Notes under the pieces: model-generated
Told to the model about the DNA's origin: nothing
Seen by the model: only the letters and a program-made list of their open reading frames with translations
The model's database searches: none
Program-made: the position numbers and the translations under genes
Origin: Sulfurovum riftiae
Lineage (GTDB): Bacteria; Campylobacterota; Campylobacteria; Campylobacterales; Sulfurovaceae
NCBI RefSeq assembly: GCF_001595645.1
Contig: NZ_LNKT01000001.1
Location: forward strand, 372,001-436,000
Reading direction: 5' to 3'
DNA length: 64,000 bases
In this document: positions 43,395 to 52,252 of the stretch, piece by piece
Numbering within the stretch: position 1 is the first letter of the stretch
How the letters are laid out: each line of letters starts with the position of its first letter

Positions 43395-44162
43395 CTATTC
43401 GTCGATATCCCTGTTACGCAGTTTGTTACGCCACCACCTTCCCCAACTTGGATAGTACTGTATCTTGAAAAAAGCTGTAGAGATATCTGTATCGGTGATC
43501 TGATTGAGTGCTGCTTTGTATTTCCAGGCAAGTTCAAAACGGAGCTTCTGACCCTTTTGAAGACTTCTCTCCAGGCCGAGTGTGATATTGGTCTGGTAGT
43601 CATAGAGCTGTTCAAGGGAATTGTCCGTGTTGTAGCTTTTGAAACCCTCTACGCCAAGTGTAACCTTGTGCCATCTGTTAGGTATGGTGACAGGGTTGAA
43701 AAGATAGGATGTCCGAATACGCAGGCGTAGGCGGGTATTGTTACTGCGGTTGTTTGACCCGGTACTGTAGTGGTAGCGTTCTTCGGTACGGAAGTAAGTA
43801 CCGGTGGTCCATTTGTCTGTCCACTTGGAAGAGTGGCTGATACCCAGAAAAGGGCGGATCTCATAAGTATCATTTACGTTCTGATAGGCAGTGTAGTAAT
43901 AGCCAAGACCCCCGTGAAGTGCCCAATTTTTATTTAGAGCATAGGTAAGTGAGGGTTTACCGTAGTACTGGATCCAGTCATTTCCTTTGAATATCTTTTC
44001 AATACCAACATTCCCCTGTATCGTAAAATCTTTACCGGAGTACCATTTTGGGTACATCTCCAGTACAACCTGCTTGGCATACTCATCTGCCACAAGCAAG
44101 GGGGTAACTGCTACAGAAGTTGAAAAGAGGAGTGGCAACATGTTTTTTGACAGCGATCTCAT
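43395..44162 (-). CDS. DUF2490-like outer membrane beta-barrel protein
   Basis: A 255-residue exported protein. ATG 44162 has GGGAG nine bases upstream. The signal peptide ends near LLVADEYAKQ. The rest alternates aromatic-rich strands (NWALHGGLGYYYTAYQ, TTGTYFRTEERYHY, RLRLRIRTSYLF), as in DUF2490-type outer membrane proteins. The chain ends in a charged tail, not the usual final aromatic. Function is unknown. It is divergent from the persulfide reductase operon. Confidence 0.8.
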   Translation of the reverse strand: MRSLSKNMLPLLFSTSVAVTPLLVADEYAKQVVLEMYPKWYSGKDFTIQGNVGIEKIFKGNDWIQYYGKPSLTYALNKNWALHGGLGYYYTAYQNVNDTYEIRPFLGISHSSKWTDKWTTGTYFRTEERYHYSTGSNNRSNNTRLRLRIRTSYLFNPVTIPNRWHKVTLGVEGFKSYNTDNSLEQLYDYQTNITLGLERSLQKGQKLRFELAWKYKAALNQITDTDISTAFFKIQYYPSWGRWWRNKLRNRDIDE

Positions 44163-44309
44163 GCAGATATGCTCCCTCACTCAATTTTTATTTATTATAA
44201 CTAAAACTATCAACATAGGAAATAGCAAAGTATGAAAAACTCGATAATAATTTGTGATACTACATAGCATAAATTCAAGAAAAGAGTTTTTACCAGGCCA
44301 TATAAATCT

Positions 44310-44326
44310 CTTGCGTATTTCTGATA
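44310..44326 (+). promoter_or_regulatory. Putative AraC activator site, persulfide reductase operon
   Basis: CTTGCGTATTTCTGATA ends 21 bases before TATAAT at 44348-44353. It differs from the AOR operon site (1034-1050) by a single base. A weaker partial match, ATTTGTGATA, lies upstream at 44250-44259. Confidence 0.65.
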
Positions 44327-44347
44327 CCTTAACCCTCTTTTCCCTGA

Positions 44348-44353
44348 TATAAT
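44348..44353 (+). promoter_or_regulatory. -10 box of the persulfide reductase operon
   Basis: TATAAT lies about 75 bases before the first start codon, leaving a long leader in which no obvious hairpin was seen. There is no clear -35 box; the AraC-type motif occupies that region. Confidence 0.6.
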
Positions 44354-44428
44354 CTCTAAGAGAAGGATAGTCAAGACATACTCTGTCTATTAGGATTTAT
44401 TTCTTCAAAATATAATGGAGGTATGAAA

Positions 44429-46123
44429 GTGGCAAAAAAATATCTTGTAGTCGGAGGTGTTGCAGGTGGTGCCTCGGTGGCTGCAAAACTGAGAAGGTTA
44501 AGCGAAGAAGACCATATCGTGATGTTTGAGAAGGGGCCGCATGTCTCCTTTTCGAACTGCTGTCTGCCTTACTACCTGAGCGGTACCATAGAAAAGGCGG
44601 AAGACCTCGTACTGATGACACCTGAAAAGTTTGACAAACAATACAATATCGATGCACGTGTCAACAATGAAGTGATCGCGATAGATCGCGAGAAAAAAGA
44701 GGTAGAGGTCAAAGACCTGCTGAGTGGAAAGACTTACAGGGAGTCCTATGACAAGCTGATCCTTTCTCCGGGTGCACAGCCGGTCAAGCCTGACCTTCCG
44801 GGTATCGAAAAGGTCAATACCTTCACCATCCGCAATGTGGTCGATATCGATAAGCTGCAGCAATCCATACAGCGTATTAAACCCAAACATATTACCGTGG
44901 TCGGCGGCGGCTTCATCGGTATAGAGACTGTAGAGAACCTCATAGAAGCAGGGTACAATGTGACACTGGTACAGTCTCCCGACCAGGTGCTTAAACAGTT
45001 TGACTTTGACCTGTCACAGATCATGCACAAAGAGCTTATCGACCATGGTGTAGAGCTGATACTCGGTGACAGGGTAGAAGCATTTGAAAAAGATGAGGTG
45101 ATCCTTAAATCCGGCAAGCGCTTCAGTTCAGAAGTCATTGTCTTCGGTATCGGGGTGACCCCGGACAGTATTTTGGCAAAAGAGGCAGGGTTGAAGCTGG
45201 GTAAGAGAGATACTATCTGGGTCGATCATAACTACAAGACAAGTGATCCGGACATTTATGCGGTGGGTGATGCCATACAGGTGTACAATCCGATCTCCCG
45301 TGAGTACGAGATGATCGCACTGGCCGGGCCGGCACTCAAGCAGGCACGTGCCGTTGCCATGCATATACATGGCATCCCTGTGGTCTACCCCGGATATATC
45401 GGTGCGTCTGTCGTGAAATGTTTCAACTATAACGGTGCAGCGGTCGGGCTGAACGAACGTGCTGTCAAAGCGTTGGGGATCGAGTATGACTATGCCTTTG
45501 TCGTTCCCAAAGACAAAGTAGGGTTGATGCCCGACTCCGAAGAGCTGCATATGAAGCTGCTTTTCGAAAAACCGACCGGAAGGATCATCGGAGCTCAGGC
45601 GATCGGACGGGGGAATGTCGACAAGCGGATCGATGTCATTTCGACGATCATGCGTGCCAAAGGGACCATCGATCATTTGACCGATCTCGAACTCTGCTAC
45701 GCACCGCCTTTCGGTTCTGCCCGTGATGTGGTCAATATGGCAGGCTTCGTTGCCTCCAACATTTTGCATGGTACCTTCAAACAGGTACATGTAGACAAGA
45801 TAAGAAGTTTGCTGGAAGAGGGTGCCTTTGTCATCGATGTCAGAGAATGGGATGAGTGGGATGTCGCACACATCAAGGGTGCCACACTCATACCGCTTTC
45901 GGAGTTGAGAAAACGTCTGGATGAAATTCCGAAAAACAGACCTGTCTACCTGCACTGCCGTTCGGGGCAACGCTCCTACAATGCAGTTCTGGCACTGCAG
46001 AACCTGGGCTATACAAATGTCTACAATATATCAGGCGGTTTCATAGAACTCTGTTTTTATGAGTACTACACCGATAAAACAACAGGTAGAGAGCCCATCG
46101 TTACGGCTTACGATTTTGAATAA
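44429..46123 (+). CDS. CoA-disulfide / persulfide reductase with C-terminal rhodanese domain
   Basis: A 564-residue flavoprotein of the CoADR-Rhd (NADH-dependent persulfide reductase) type. It has an FAD site VVGGVAGGAS at the front, active cysteine C44 in SFSNCCLPYY (CoADR Cys43), a second nucleotide site VVGGGFIGIE and the FAD motif DIYAVGDA. A rhodanese domain from about 455 carries C510 in HCRSGQRS. It reduces CoA or glutathione persulfides and disulfides using NAD(P)H. I prefer GTG 44429, seven bases after GGAGG; ATG 44423 is only one base from it. It is the first gene of the operon running to 51128. Confidence 0.9.
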   Translation: MAKKYLVVGGVAGGASVAAKLRRLSEEDHIVMFEKGPHVSFSNCCLPYYLSGTIEKAEDLVLMTPEKFDKQYNIDARVNNEVIAIDREKKEVEVKDLLSGKTYRESYDKLILSPGAQPVKPDLPGIEKVNTFTIRNVVDIDKLQQSIQRIKPKHITVVGGGFIGIETVENLIEAGYNVTLVQSPDQVLKQFDFDLSQIMHKELIDHGVELILGDRVEAFEKDEVILKSGKRFSSEVIVFGIGVTPDSILAKEAGLKLGKRDTIWVDHNYKTSDPDIYAVGDAIQVYNPISREYEMIALAGPALKQARAVAMHIHGIPVVYPGYIGASVVKCFNYNGAAVGLNERAVKALGIEYDYAFVVPKDKVGLMPDSEELHMKLLFEKPTGRIIGAQAIGRGNVDKRIDVISTIMRAKGTIDHLTDLELCYAPPFGSARDVVNMAGFVASNILHGTFKQVHVDKIRSLLEEGAFVIDVREWDEWDVAHIKGATLIPLSELRKRLDEIPKNRPVYLHCRSGQRSYNAVLALQNLGYTNVYNISGGFIELCFYEYYTDKTTGREPIVTAYDFE

Positions 46124-46138
46124 AAAGGAGAATTGAAA

Positions 46139-47167
46139 ATGCAAAATGAAAACGAAAAAATGGATAGACGTGATTTTATGAAGAGTTCTGCACTGGCAGC
46201 GGCAGGTGCTGTGGCTGCAGTCTCTACGGCTGCTTCAGCTGCAGAGGAAAAAGAGGTGGACCTGATCAAGGAGAACAAGTTCAAAGTGATCGATTTCCGA
46301 TGCCGTCCGCCTTTGAAGTCTTTCGGAGGGCTTTTCAAGATGCGTATCGGTATGTTCGAAAAGCGTCCAAATGTCCTTGCAAACCCTGCAACCTTCGGTA
46401 AAGCGCCGGCTTCGGTGCAGGCGTTCGCGGCCGGGAAGAAAGAGGCGATGGATCTCTGGTGGAAAGAGATCGACGAGTGCGGCATAGAAGCGGTGGTCGT
46501 TGCAGGACGCTACATGGAAGGGCAGCCGGAGATGAGCATGGATACCGACAATCTGCTTGAGTACGAAGGGAAGTACAAAGATAGATTCTACGGTATCGCT
46601 CCCATCAATATCGACCAGCCGATCAAAAAAGCGTTGGAGAAACTGGAGAAAGATCTCAAAGGGCCGATCAGAGGATGTACCATCGAGCCGGGATACCGTG
46701 TGGTCGGAGGCCCGACGACACTGGACAACCCCGAATTCTTCCCTCTCTATGAACTCATCCAGAAAAGCGGGAAGTTCCTTCAGGTACAGACCGGTGCCTT
46801 TGCCAACCCGATGAACTGGAACGAGCCCAATGAGATCTGGCGTATGGACAATGTGATGCGACAGTTCCCGAAACTCAAGCTGATCCTTGGACACGGTGGA
46901 TATCCGCGTATTACCGAGGCGCTGGCCCTGGCACTTAAATGGCCGAGTGTCACACTCAGTGCCGACGTCTATACCTTCTGGCCTGGCGGACAGATCTATC
47001 AGCAGAATATCGAAATGCTGCAGGACCAGTTCGTCTATGGGTCGGCGTATCCGTTCGGCAACTTCAAAGAGACACTGGAGCAGGCACTGGCACTGCCATT
47101 GAGTGATCAGGTCTTCGAGAAGTATCTCTATCACAACTCCAGAAAACTCTTGGGGTTGGAGTCATAA
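46139..47167 (+). CDS. Tat-exported amidohydrolase-family protein
   Basis: A 342-residue amidohydrolase_2-type TIM-barrel protein with a Tat signal (MDRRDFMKSSALAAAG, cleavage near ASAAE). The usual first metal motif HxH is replaced: the first strand reads KVIDFRCRPPLKS. Later family landmarks remain (KLILGHGGYP, then SAYPFGNFKETLEQA). The altered first motif leaves the metal site uncertain. ATG 46139 lies eight bases after AAGGAG. It would act in the periplasm. Being directly behind the persulfide reductase, it belongs to that operon; its substrate is unknown. Confidence 0.82.
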   Translation: MQNENEKMDRRDFMKSSALAAAGAVAAVSTAASAAEEKEVDLIKENKFKVIDFRCRPPLKSFGGLFKMRIGMFEKRPNVLANPATFGKAPASVQAFAAGKKEAMDLWWKEIDECGIEAVVVAGRYMEGQPEMSMDTDNLLEYEGKYKDRFYGIAPINIDQPIKKALEKLEKDLKGPIRGCTIEPGYRVVGGPTTLDNPEFFPLYELIQKSGKFLQVQTGAFANPMNWNEPNEIWRMDNVMRQFPKLKLILGHGGYPRITEALALALKWPSVTLSADVYTFWPGGQIYQQNIEMLQDQFVYGSAYPFGNFKETLEQALALPLSDQVFEKYLYHNSRKLLGLES

Positions 47168-47173
47168 TTTACC

Positions 47174-47254
47174 GTAGGTCGGGGTGTCCTCACCCCGACA
47201 TCAATTTGATTGAATCTTATGATCATTTGTCGGGGTAGGGATACCCCGACCTAC
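47174..47254. repeat. REPIN-like palindromic doublet
   Basis: GTAGGTCGGGGT (47174-47185) and ACCCCGACCTAC (47243-47254) form perfect inverted ends. Each end also folds alone: GTCGGGGTG with CACCCCGAC, and GTCGGGGTA with TACCCCGAC. Two REP hairpins in opposite orientation make a REPIN. It lies inside the operon between the amidohydrolase and epimerase genes and may affect mRNA stability. Confidence 0.75.
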
Positions 47255-47274
47255 AATGCAAAAAAGGAACAAAC

Positions 47275-48234
47275 ATGTCAGAAAAGAAAAAAGTCATCGT
47301 TACCGGGGGTGCAGGACTGCTTGGTTCTGCCGTGACGCACCAGATCGTACAAAGTGGAGAGTATACACCTGTTGTGATGGGTAGAAGCGACAACCCTAAA
47401 CGTATTCTGGATATCATGGATCAGGTGATCTACGAGCAGGGGGATGTCGGTGATCCGGCAACACTGGAACGCGGCATCTCTACCCATCGTCCCGAAAAGA
47501 TCTACCACTTTGCGACCGTACTGGGTGATGCCTGCGAAACACAGATCGATCTGGCGACCAAAGTGAATGTGGACGGGTTCATTCATATGATCGAACTGGT
47601 ACGCAAGTATGAGGTGGAGCAACTGCTCTTCTCAAGTTCTCTGACCACTTTCGGGCTCAATCTTGAATCCAAAACGGTTGATGACCACTGCCTGCAGAGA
47701 CCGGGCTCCTACTATGGTGTCACCAAACTCTTTCAGGAGGGAGCGGGGCGCTTCTTCAGAAACAAGCATGGGGTAGATTTCAGAGCGATCCGCTATCCGG
47801 CGATCATCGGTCCGGGAAGCCGCGCAGGAGGTTTTGTCAGTTACACCTCGGACATCATCAACTATGCACTCAAGGGTGAACCCTACACGGTGAAGTTCAA
47901 ACCCGATATGGTGCTGCCACTGGTGCATACCAAAGATGCGGCACGTGCCATTATCGATCTTGGAAATGCTCCCAAAGAGTCTATCAAAGAGGTCTGCTAC
48001 CTTATCAACGGTGTTCCCAACCCTCCGACTGCACAGGGCCTGGCCGATATGGTCAAAGCCAAGATACCAACCGCACAGACAAACTTCGAACCCGATCCTG
48101 AGTGGCAGCGTGTCTTGGAGGCAAGTGCACTGTTGATCGATGACAAGTATGCCAAAACAGAGTGGGGATGGAAGCCGACCTTCGATACCTATGACAAGAT
48201 CATCGATGATTTCATCGAAGCGGCCAAACAATAA
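47275..48234 (+). CDS. NAD-dependent epimerase/dehydratase
   Basis: A 319-residue extended short-chain dehydrogenase. It has the nucleotide site TGGAGLLG at 11-18, the HFATVLGD segment, and the catalytic S (FSSSLTTF) with YYGVTK. GDP- or UDP-sugar or a related hydroxy compound is the expected substrate class, not resolved. AAAAAGGAAC precedes the ATG. It is the third gene of the persulfide reductase operon and is separated from the second by the REPIN-like element. Confidence 0.88.
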   Translation: MSEKKKVIVTGGAGLLGSAVTHQIVQSGEYTPVVMGRSDNPKRILDIMDQVIYEQGDVGDPATLERGISTHRPEKIYHFATVLGDACETQIDLATKVNVDGFIHMIELVRKYEVEQLLFSSSLTTFGLNLESKTVDDHCLQRPGSYYGVTKLFQEGAGRFFRNKHGVDFRAIRYPAIIGPGSRAGGFVSYTSDIINYALKGEPYTVKFKPDMVLPLVHTKDAARAIIDLGNAPKESIKEVCYLINGVPNPPTAQGLADMVKAKIPTAQTNFEPDPEWQRVLEASALLIDDKYAKTEWGWKPTFDTYDKIIDDFIEAAKQ

Positions 48235-48257
48235 AAACAGGTATCAAGGTGGGATCT

Positions 48258-48731
48258 ATGAAAAAAACAAAAATAATCGAAGCGATGCTTTTAACATCGC
48301 TCCTGGGTGTGAATCTCTCTGCCTATGATGCAGATCTGGCTAAAAAGTTCGATGAGACCTTCTCACAGTACTCTCAGGACTTCCTGAACAACTCCAAAAT
48401 GCTGGTGGATGCCAACAGTGTGATGAAGATGCTGCAGAAAAAAGAGGGTTTTGTGCTGCTTGACATCCGTACACCTGCGGAGATGCGGGTACTTGGTCTG
48501 AAGACGAAGAACACCCTTGAGATCCCGTTCGATCATCTCTTCAAAAAGGAGAACCTTGACAGACTTCCCAAAGACAGACCTCTTGTGATCGTCTGTCATT
48601 CGGGCAGTCGCGCACTGCAGGCAGCTACTGCTCTGGAGATGATCGGATTTAAGAACGCGAAGGTTCTTTACGGGGGTATTATTGCTCTGGCACAGAGTGA
48701 TTCGACGAAAAGTGCACCGGCTGTAAAGTAA
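48258..48731 (+). CDS. Exported rhodanese-like protein
   Basis: A 157-residue protein. Residues 1-20 form a signal peptide (ending VNLSAYDAD). The rest is a single rhodanese domain with the active loop C113-HSGSRA. ATG 48258 has AAGGTGGGA upstream; the GTG at 48249 is a poorer choice. It would bind or transfer sulfane sulfur in the periplasm and so complements the cytosolic rhodanese domain of the persulfide reductase in the same operon. Confidence 0.88.
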   Translation: MKKTKIIEAMLLTSLLGVNLSAYDADLAKKFDETFSQYSQDFLNNSKMLVDANSVMKMLQKKEGFVLLDIRTPAEMRVLGLKTKNTLEIPFDHLFKKENLDRLPKDRPLVIVCHSGSRALQAATALEMIGFKNAKVLYGGIIALAQSDSTKSAPAVK

Positions 48732-48746
48732 AAGGGATAAATGATC

Positions 48747-49757
48747 ATGAAAGCATACAGAATATTCAACTGGGGTCAGGGAGGCAAGCTGGTCAACGAT
48801 GTGGCCGTACCTGAACCGGGAGCCGGGCAGGTACGCCTTAAAGTAGCAGCCAATGGTATCTGCCAGTCCGACCTGCACCTGATGAAAGAGTGGAAAGCCT
48901 CTCCTTCACATCTGAAGATCGAACTGCCGATGACCATTGGACATGAGCCTGCCGGTGTTGTCGACAAGCTGGGACCCGGTGTTGAGGGGATCGAGATCGG
49001 TACACCGATGATCGTGACCATCGCCGGTTGCGGCCACTGCTACTACTGTGCGATCGGTCGGAACCAGTACTGTCTGCACAAAGGCAAACAGGTAGGTATG
49101 GGACTTGATGGTGGAAATGCCGAATATATGGTCGCACCTGCCGATGCACTTGTGGGTGCGGGAGAGATGGATCTTGCAAAAGCGGCACCGCTGAGTGATG
49201 CCGGACTCTCCTCCTACCATGCCATCAAGCGGGTAGAACATCTGCTGGTACCGGGAAGCCGTGTGGCGGTCATCGGTATAGGCGGTCTGGGACATATGGC
49301 ACTTCAAATTTTGAAAGCAACGACCAGTGCCCACATCATTGCCTATGCAAGAAGTCAGCACTCACTTGATTTTGCGCTGGAACTGGGAGCGGATGAAGCA
49401 AGAAGCTCTACCGATGCAGCCTCTTTTGAACCGATGAGTGTCGATGTGGTACTGGACTTTGTGGGATCTGCAGTGACCATAGCGCAGGCGGCAGGTATGA
49501 TCAAACCGCTGGGGCATATTGTCGTCGTGGGACGCGGCAGCGGTACATTCGACTTCAAACATAACGCCATGCCTTACGGTACGACCATCAGTACGACCTT
49601 CGGCGGCAGCAAATTTGAGTTGATGGAGTTGATAGAACTGGCACAGAAGGATGTGGTCAAAGCACACATCACGAAGTTCAGCCTCGATGAGGTCGATGAA
49701 GCCTACCGCCTGCTTGAAGAGGGCAAGATCCAGGGGCGTGGTGTCATCATCCCCTGA
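48747..49757 (+). CDS. Zinc-dependent alcohol dehydrogenase (MDR family)
   Basis: A 336-residue medium-chain dehydrogenase. The catalytic zinc ligands are in NGICQSD and GHEPAG. The structural zinc site is CGHCYYCAIGRNQYC. The NAD(P) fold has IGIGGLGHMALQ. It interconverts alcohols and aldehydes. ATG 48747 is nine bases after AGGGA; ATG 48741 is also possible. Co-transcribed with sulfur-handling genes. Its aldehyde product could be a substrate for the AOR enzymes controlled by the same promoter motif; this link is inference. Confidence 0.9.
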   Translation: MKAYRIFNWGQGGKLVNDVAVPEPGAGQVRLKVAANGICQSDLHLMKEWKASPSHLKIELPMTIGHEPAGVVDKLGPGVEGIEIGTPMIVTIAGCGHCYYCAIGRNQYCLHKGKQVGMGLDGGNAEYMVAPADALVGAGEMDLAKAAPLSDAGLSSYHAIKRVEHLLVPGSRVAVIGIGGLGHMALQILKATTSAHIIAYARSQHSLDFALELGADEARSSTDAASFEPMSVDVVLDFVGSAVTIAQAAGMIKPLGHIVVVGRGSGTFDFKHNAMPYGTTISTTFGGSKFELMELIELAQKDVVKAHITKFSLDEVDEAYRLLEEGKIQGRGVIIP

Positions 49758-49784
49758 TTATATAAACCTGCAAAGGAGCACACA

Positions 49785-50144
49785 ATGACAGGATACACCA
49801 CTTTCGAATGGTCAATGATGGCACTCTGGATCATCGTGATCATCATTCTCGTTTATGGTATCATCGCCATTCATGACATACCGGCGAGCATTGCCAGAAA
49901 GCGAAACCATCCGCATGTTGAAGCCATAGAGACTGCCGGATGGGTCAGCCTCTTTATGCTGCATGTTATCTGGCCCATCCTCTGGATTTGGGCAAGCTAT
50001 ATCCCGCCTGCAGAGAAAGGTGAGAGGTGTGCTGAAGGGAACGAAGAAGATCATGAACTGCTGCTGCAGACCATAGATGAGCTTAAAGCGACGGTCGATA
50101 CCCTGCAAAAACGCCTTGATGCGATCGAATCGAAGGGGGTATAG
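49785..50144 (+). CDS. yiaW: DUF3302-family inner membrane protein (YiaW-like)
   Basis: A 119-residue membrane protein with two hydrophobic segments (about 9-28 and 52-70), the family motif HDIPASIARKRNHPHVEAIETAGWVS, and a C-terminal coiled coil (TIDELKATVDTLQKRLDAIE). E. coli YiaW pairs with the HlyD-type YiaV, and the same order is seen here with no gap. Function is unknown. Confidence 0.87.
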   Translation: MTGYTTFEWSMMALWIIVIIILVYGIIAIHDIPASIARKRNHPHVEAIETAGWVSLFMLHVIWPILWIWASYIPPAEKGERCAEGNEEDHELLLQTIDELKATVDTLQKRLDAIESKGV

Positions 50145-51128
50145 ATGGATCTGATACTGATACTTACATATCTGGCACTTGTCACACTGATCTTCAAGAT
50201 CTTCAGGGTTCCTGTCAACAAATGGAGTGTCACAACGGCTATTTTCGGCGGGGCATTAATCCTGGGCTGGATCTATATCTCTATGGGGTACTTCCATCCG
50301 GCTACCACACACGGGCAGAGCTACTTCAAGTCGACACCGCTCTCTGTATCGGTCAGAGGGAAAGTGGTGAAGATCTATGTGGACGATGATCGTCACCTGA
50401 AGAAAGGTGAACCGATTTTCCAGATCGATCCTACACCCTATGAGAGCAAGGTTAAAGAGCTTGAATCGATGTTTGCACTGGCAAAGAGCAGGTACTCTGA
50501 AAACATTCAGTTGCAAAAAGAGGGAAGCGGGAGTAAGTTCGATGTCGAAAATGTGAGATCGGAAGTAAAAAAGCTCAAGGATGAGCTTATCAGGGCCCGC
50601 TTCGATCTTAACAGTACTACTGTCGTTGCCCCGATAGATGGGCATATTGCCCATAACCGTCTGACACTGGGTACGATGGCGGGTGTTTTCAAGGTTTCTT
50701 CCCTCATCACCTTTATTCCAGACCAGAAACCGCGATACATCGCTGCATTCAAGCCGAACAGCATCAGTAACATCGAGCCTGGTCTTGAAGCCTGGGTGAC
50801 CTTTCCTGCCAAACCGGGCAAGGTATTCAAAGCGAAGGTCAAAAAGGTCTGGTATGAACTCAGACAGGGACAGCTTCTTCCCAACACATGGATGATCAAT
50901 GTCAACAGAACAGGCTTCCCCGCACGTGTCCCTGTCGAGTTCGAGATCGTCGATGAAAGTTTCCCACACTACCACATCCCTGTTGGAAGTGTCATGTGGG
51001 CGACCGTCTTCTCCGAGCACCTCGAATTCCTCACGATCCTGCGCTCCATCCTGTTTACGATGTTCAGCTGGAAGAACATCCTGAGTTTCGACGGTGAAGG
51101 AAGTGCCGGTGAAGGGCACGGAGAGTAG
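50145..51128 (+). CDS. yiaV: HlyD-family secretion adaptor (YiaV-like)
   Basis: A 327-residue membrane fusion protein. It has two N-terminal hydrophobic segments (about 2-20 and 29-48), then lipoyl halves (VSVRGKVVKIYVDDDRHLKKGEPIFQIDPTPY) flanking a short helical hairpin (about 105-150). The beta-barrel region ends about 290. It starts the base after the DUF3302 stop. No pump or outer membrane partner follows, so its partner must be elsewhere or it acts in a two-protein unit. It is the last gene of the persulfide reductase operon. Confidence 0.86.
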   Translation: MDLILILTYLALVTLIFKIFRVPVNKWSVTTAIFGGALILGWIYISMGYFHPATTHGQSYFKSTPLSVSVRGKVVKIYVDDDRHLKKGEPIFQIDPTPYESKVKELESMFALAKSRYSENIQLQKEGSGSKFDVENVRSEVKKLKDELIRARFDLNSTTVVAPIDGHIAHNRLTLGTMAGVFKVSSLITFIPDQKPRYIAAFKPNSISNIEPGLEAWVTFPAKPGKVFKAKVKKVWYELRQGQLLPNTWMINVNRTGFPARVPVEFEIVDESFPHYHIPVGSVMWATVFSEHLEFLTILRSILFTMFSWKNILSFDGEGSAGEGHGE

Positions 51129-51209
51129 CCATGTTTCAGATCGGGTGCAGTGAGAAAGAAGAGAATATCTTCAGATTAAAAGGATTTTTTTTAAATAATA
51201 TGTAAAATT

Positions 51210-51218
51210 CCCCCCCCC
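51210..51218 (+). repeat. C9 homopolymer upstream of the second AraC gene
   Basis: Nine consecutive C bases lie 54 bases before ATG 51273 and just upstream of a TATATT-like -10 (about 51237). Poly-C/G tracts of this length are the usual phase-variation elements of Campylobacterota. Length change here would alter promoter spacing, not the reading frame. Confidence 0.55.
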
Positions 51219-51272
51219 GTGTTAAGTACATTTTTGGTATATTATTACAAAATTGTAGATGGAAAGGGTGGT

Positions 51273-52226
51273 ATGCCAAAAGAGCTGTTTAAAGCCGGAT
51301 ATGTCATACATACGTCAGAGCAAACCCCTGAAGAAGTCCCCGACTATACACACGGCTGGGATCTCGATATCAATGAAATGACGAAACAGCCGTTTGAAGT
51401 AGACATTCGGGCAGTACATACCTTCCATATGCAACTCTCTCTCATGCACTACCATACGGCCGTTATGATAGACGGTGGTTATCCTGATGGTGCAGTGGTC
51501 TTCTCTTGTATCAAGACAAATGGGTTGATCCATGAGAAGAACCGTACGTATCACAACGATGACATGATCATGCTCAATGACAATAAGCGTTTTGACCTTA
51601 TTGTCAGTGAACCCTGTTATATTTTTACACTTGCGATCGAGAAAGAGATATTGGAGAGAGAGTTCGAATCTTTTTTCAAATTACCGTTCATACAAGTGTA
51701 CAGAGAACAGGATATTTACCTGGACCAGAAACAGAGTGAAGCATTCTATTCTCTTTTTAATGAACAGATGGAACTGCTTAAACAAAGATCCCATGAGAAC
51801 ACTTCCAGAGAAGCGTATGCTGCTTTGGAAATAGAAATACTCAAAAAACTTTTTTCCTATTTCCTCTTTCGCCCCAAAGAGATAAATTACCTTCCCAGGT
51901 ATATCCGTAACGGGAGGGTGTTACTGGAGGAAAACATCAATGCCACCTATACGATCGCAGATATGGTGGAGGACCTTCATATCAGCAAGCGGACGATACA
52001 GTATGGATTCAAACATTACCTGGGGTTCACACCCAAAGAGTATCAGCAGTATATCCGACTCAACGGTATACGCAATACTATTTTGAGTATGAAGGATCGG
52101 TACACGCCTCTCTCCGAGATTGCGGCAAAGTACAACTATTTCCACTTGGGACACTTTTCGACAGAGTATAAAAAATTCTTTGGCGAATCCCCGTCCGAAA
52201 CACTTCGAAAAGTACAACATAGCTGA
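51273..52226 (+). CDS. AraC-family transcriptional regulator (paralogue 2)
   Basis: A 317-residue paralogue of the regulator at 61-1020, colinear from MPKELFKAGYVI to the end. The C-terminal double helix-turn-helix (about 215-315) ends NYFHLGHFSTEYKKFFGESPSETL. ATG 51273 has AAAGGGTGGT upstream; extension to GTG 51219 would bring the frame to the poly-C tract and has no homology support. The next promoter downstream (52361-52403) carries two copies of the 17-bp motif. The two regulators may recognise the same or overlapping sites. Confidence 0.9.
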   Translation: MPKELFKAGYVIHTSEQTPEEVPDYTHGWDLDINEMTKQPFEVDIRAVHTFHMQLSLMHYHTAVMIDGGYPDGAVVFSCIKTNGLIHEKNRTYHNDDMIMLNDNKRFDLIVSEPCYIFTLAIEKEILEREFESFFKLPFIQVYREQDIYLDQKQSEAFYSLFNEQMELLKQRSHENTSREAYAALEIEILKKLFSYFLFRPKEINYLPRYIRNGRVLLEENINATYTIADMVEDLHISKRTIQYGFKHYLGFTPKEYQQYIRLNGIRNTILSMKDRYTPLSEIAAKYNYFHLGHFSTEYKKFFGESPSETLRKVQHS

Positions 52227-52252
52227 TTTTTTTATTGATGAATGTAAATATA

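Noticed and set aside
51219-51272. N-terminal extension of the second AraC protein starting next to the poly-C tract
   Set aside because: Its 18 extra residues do not align with the paralogue, and a good ribosome-binding site favours ATG 51273, so translational phase variation is less likely than a promoter effect.
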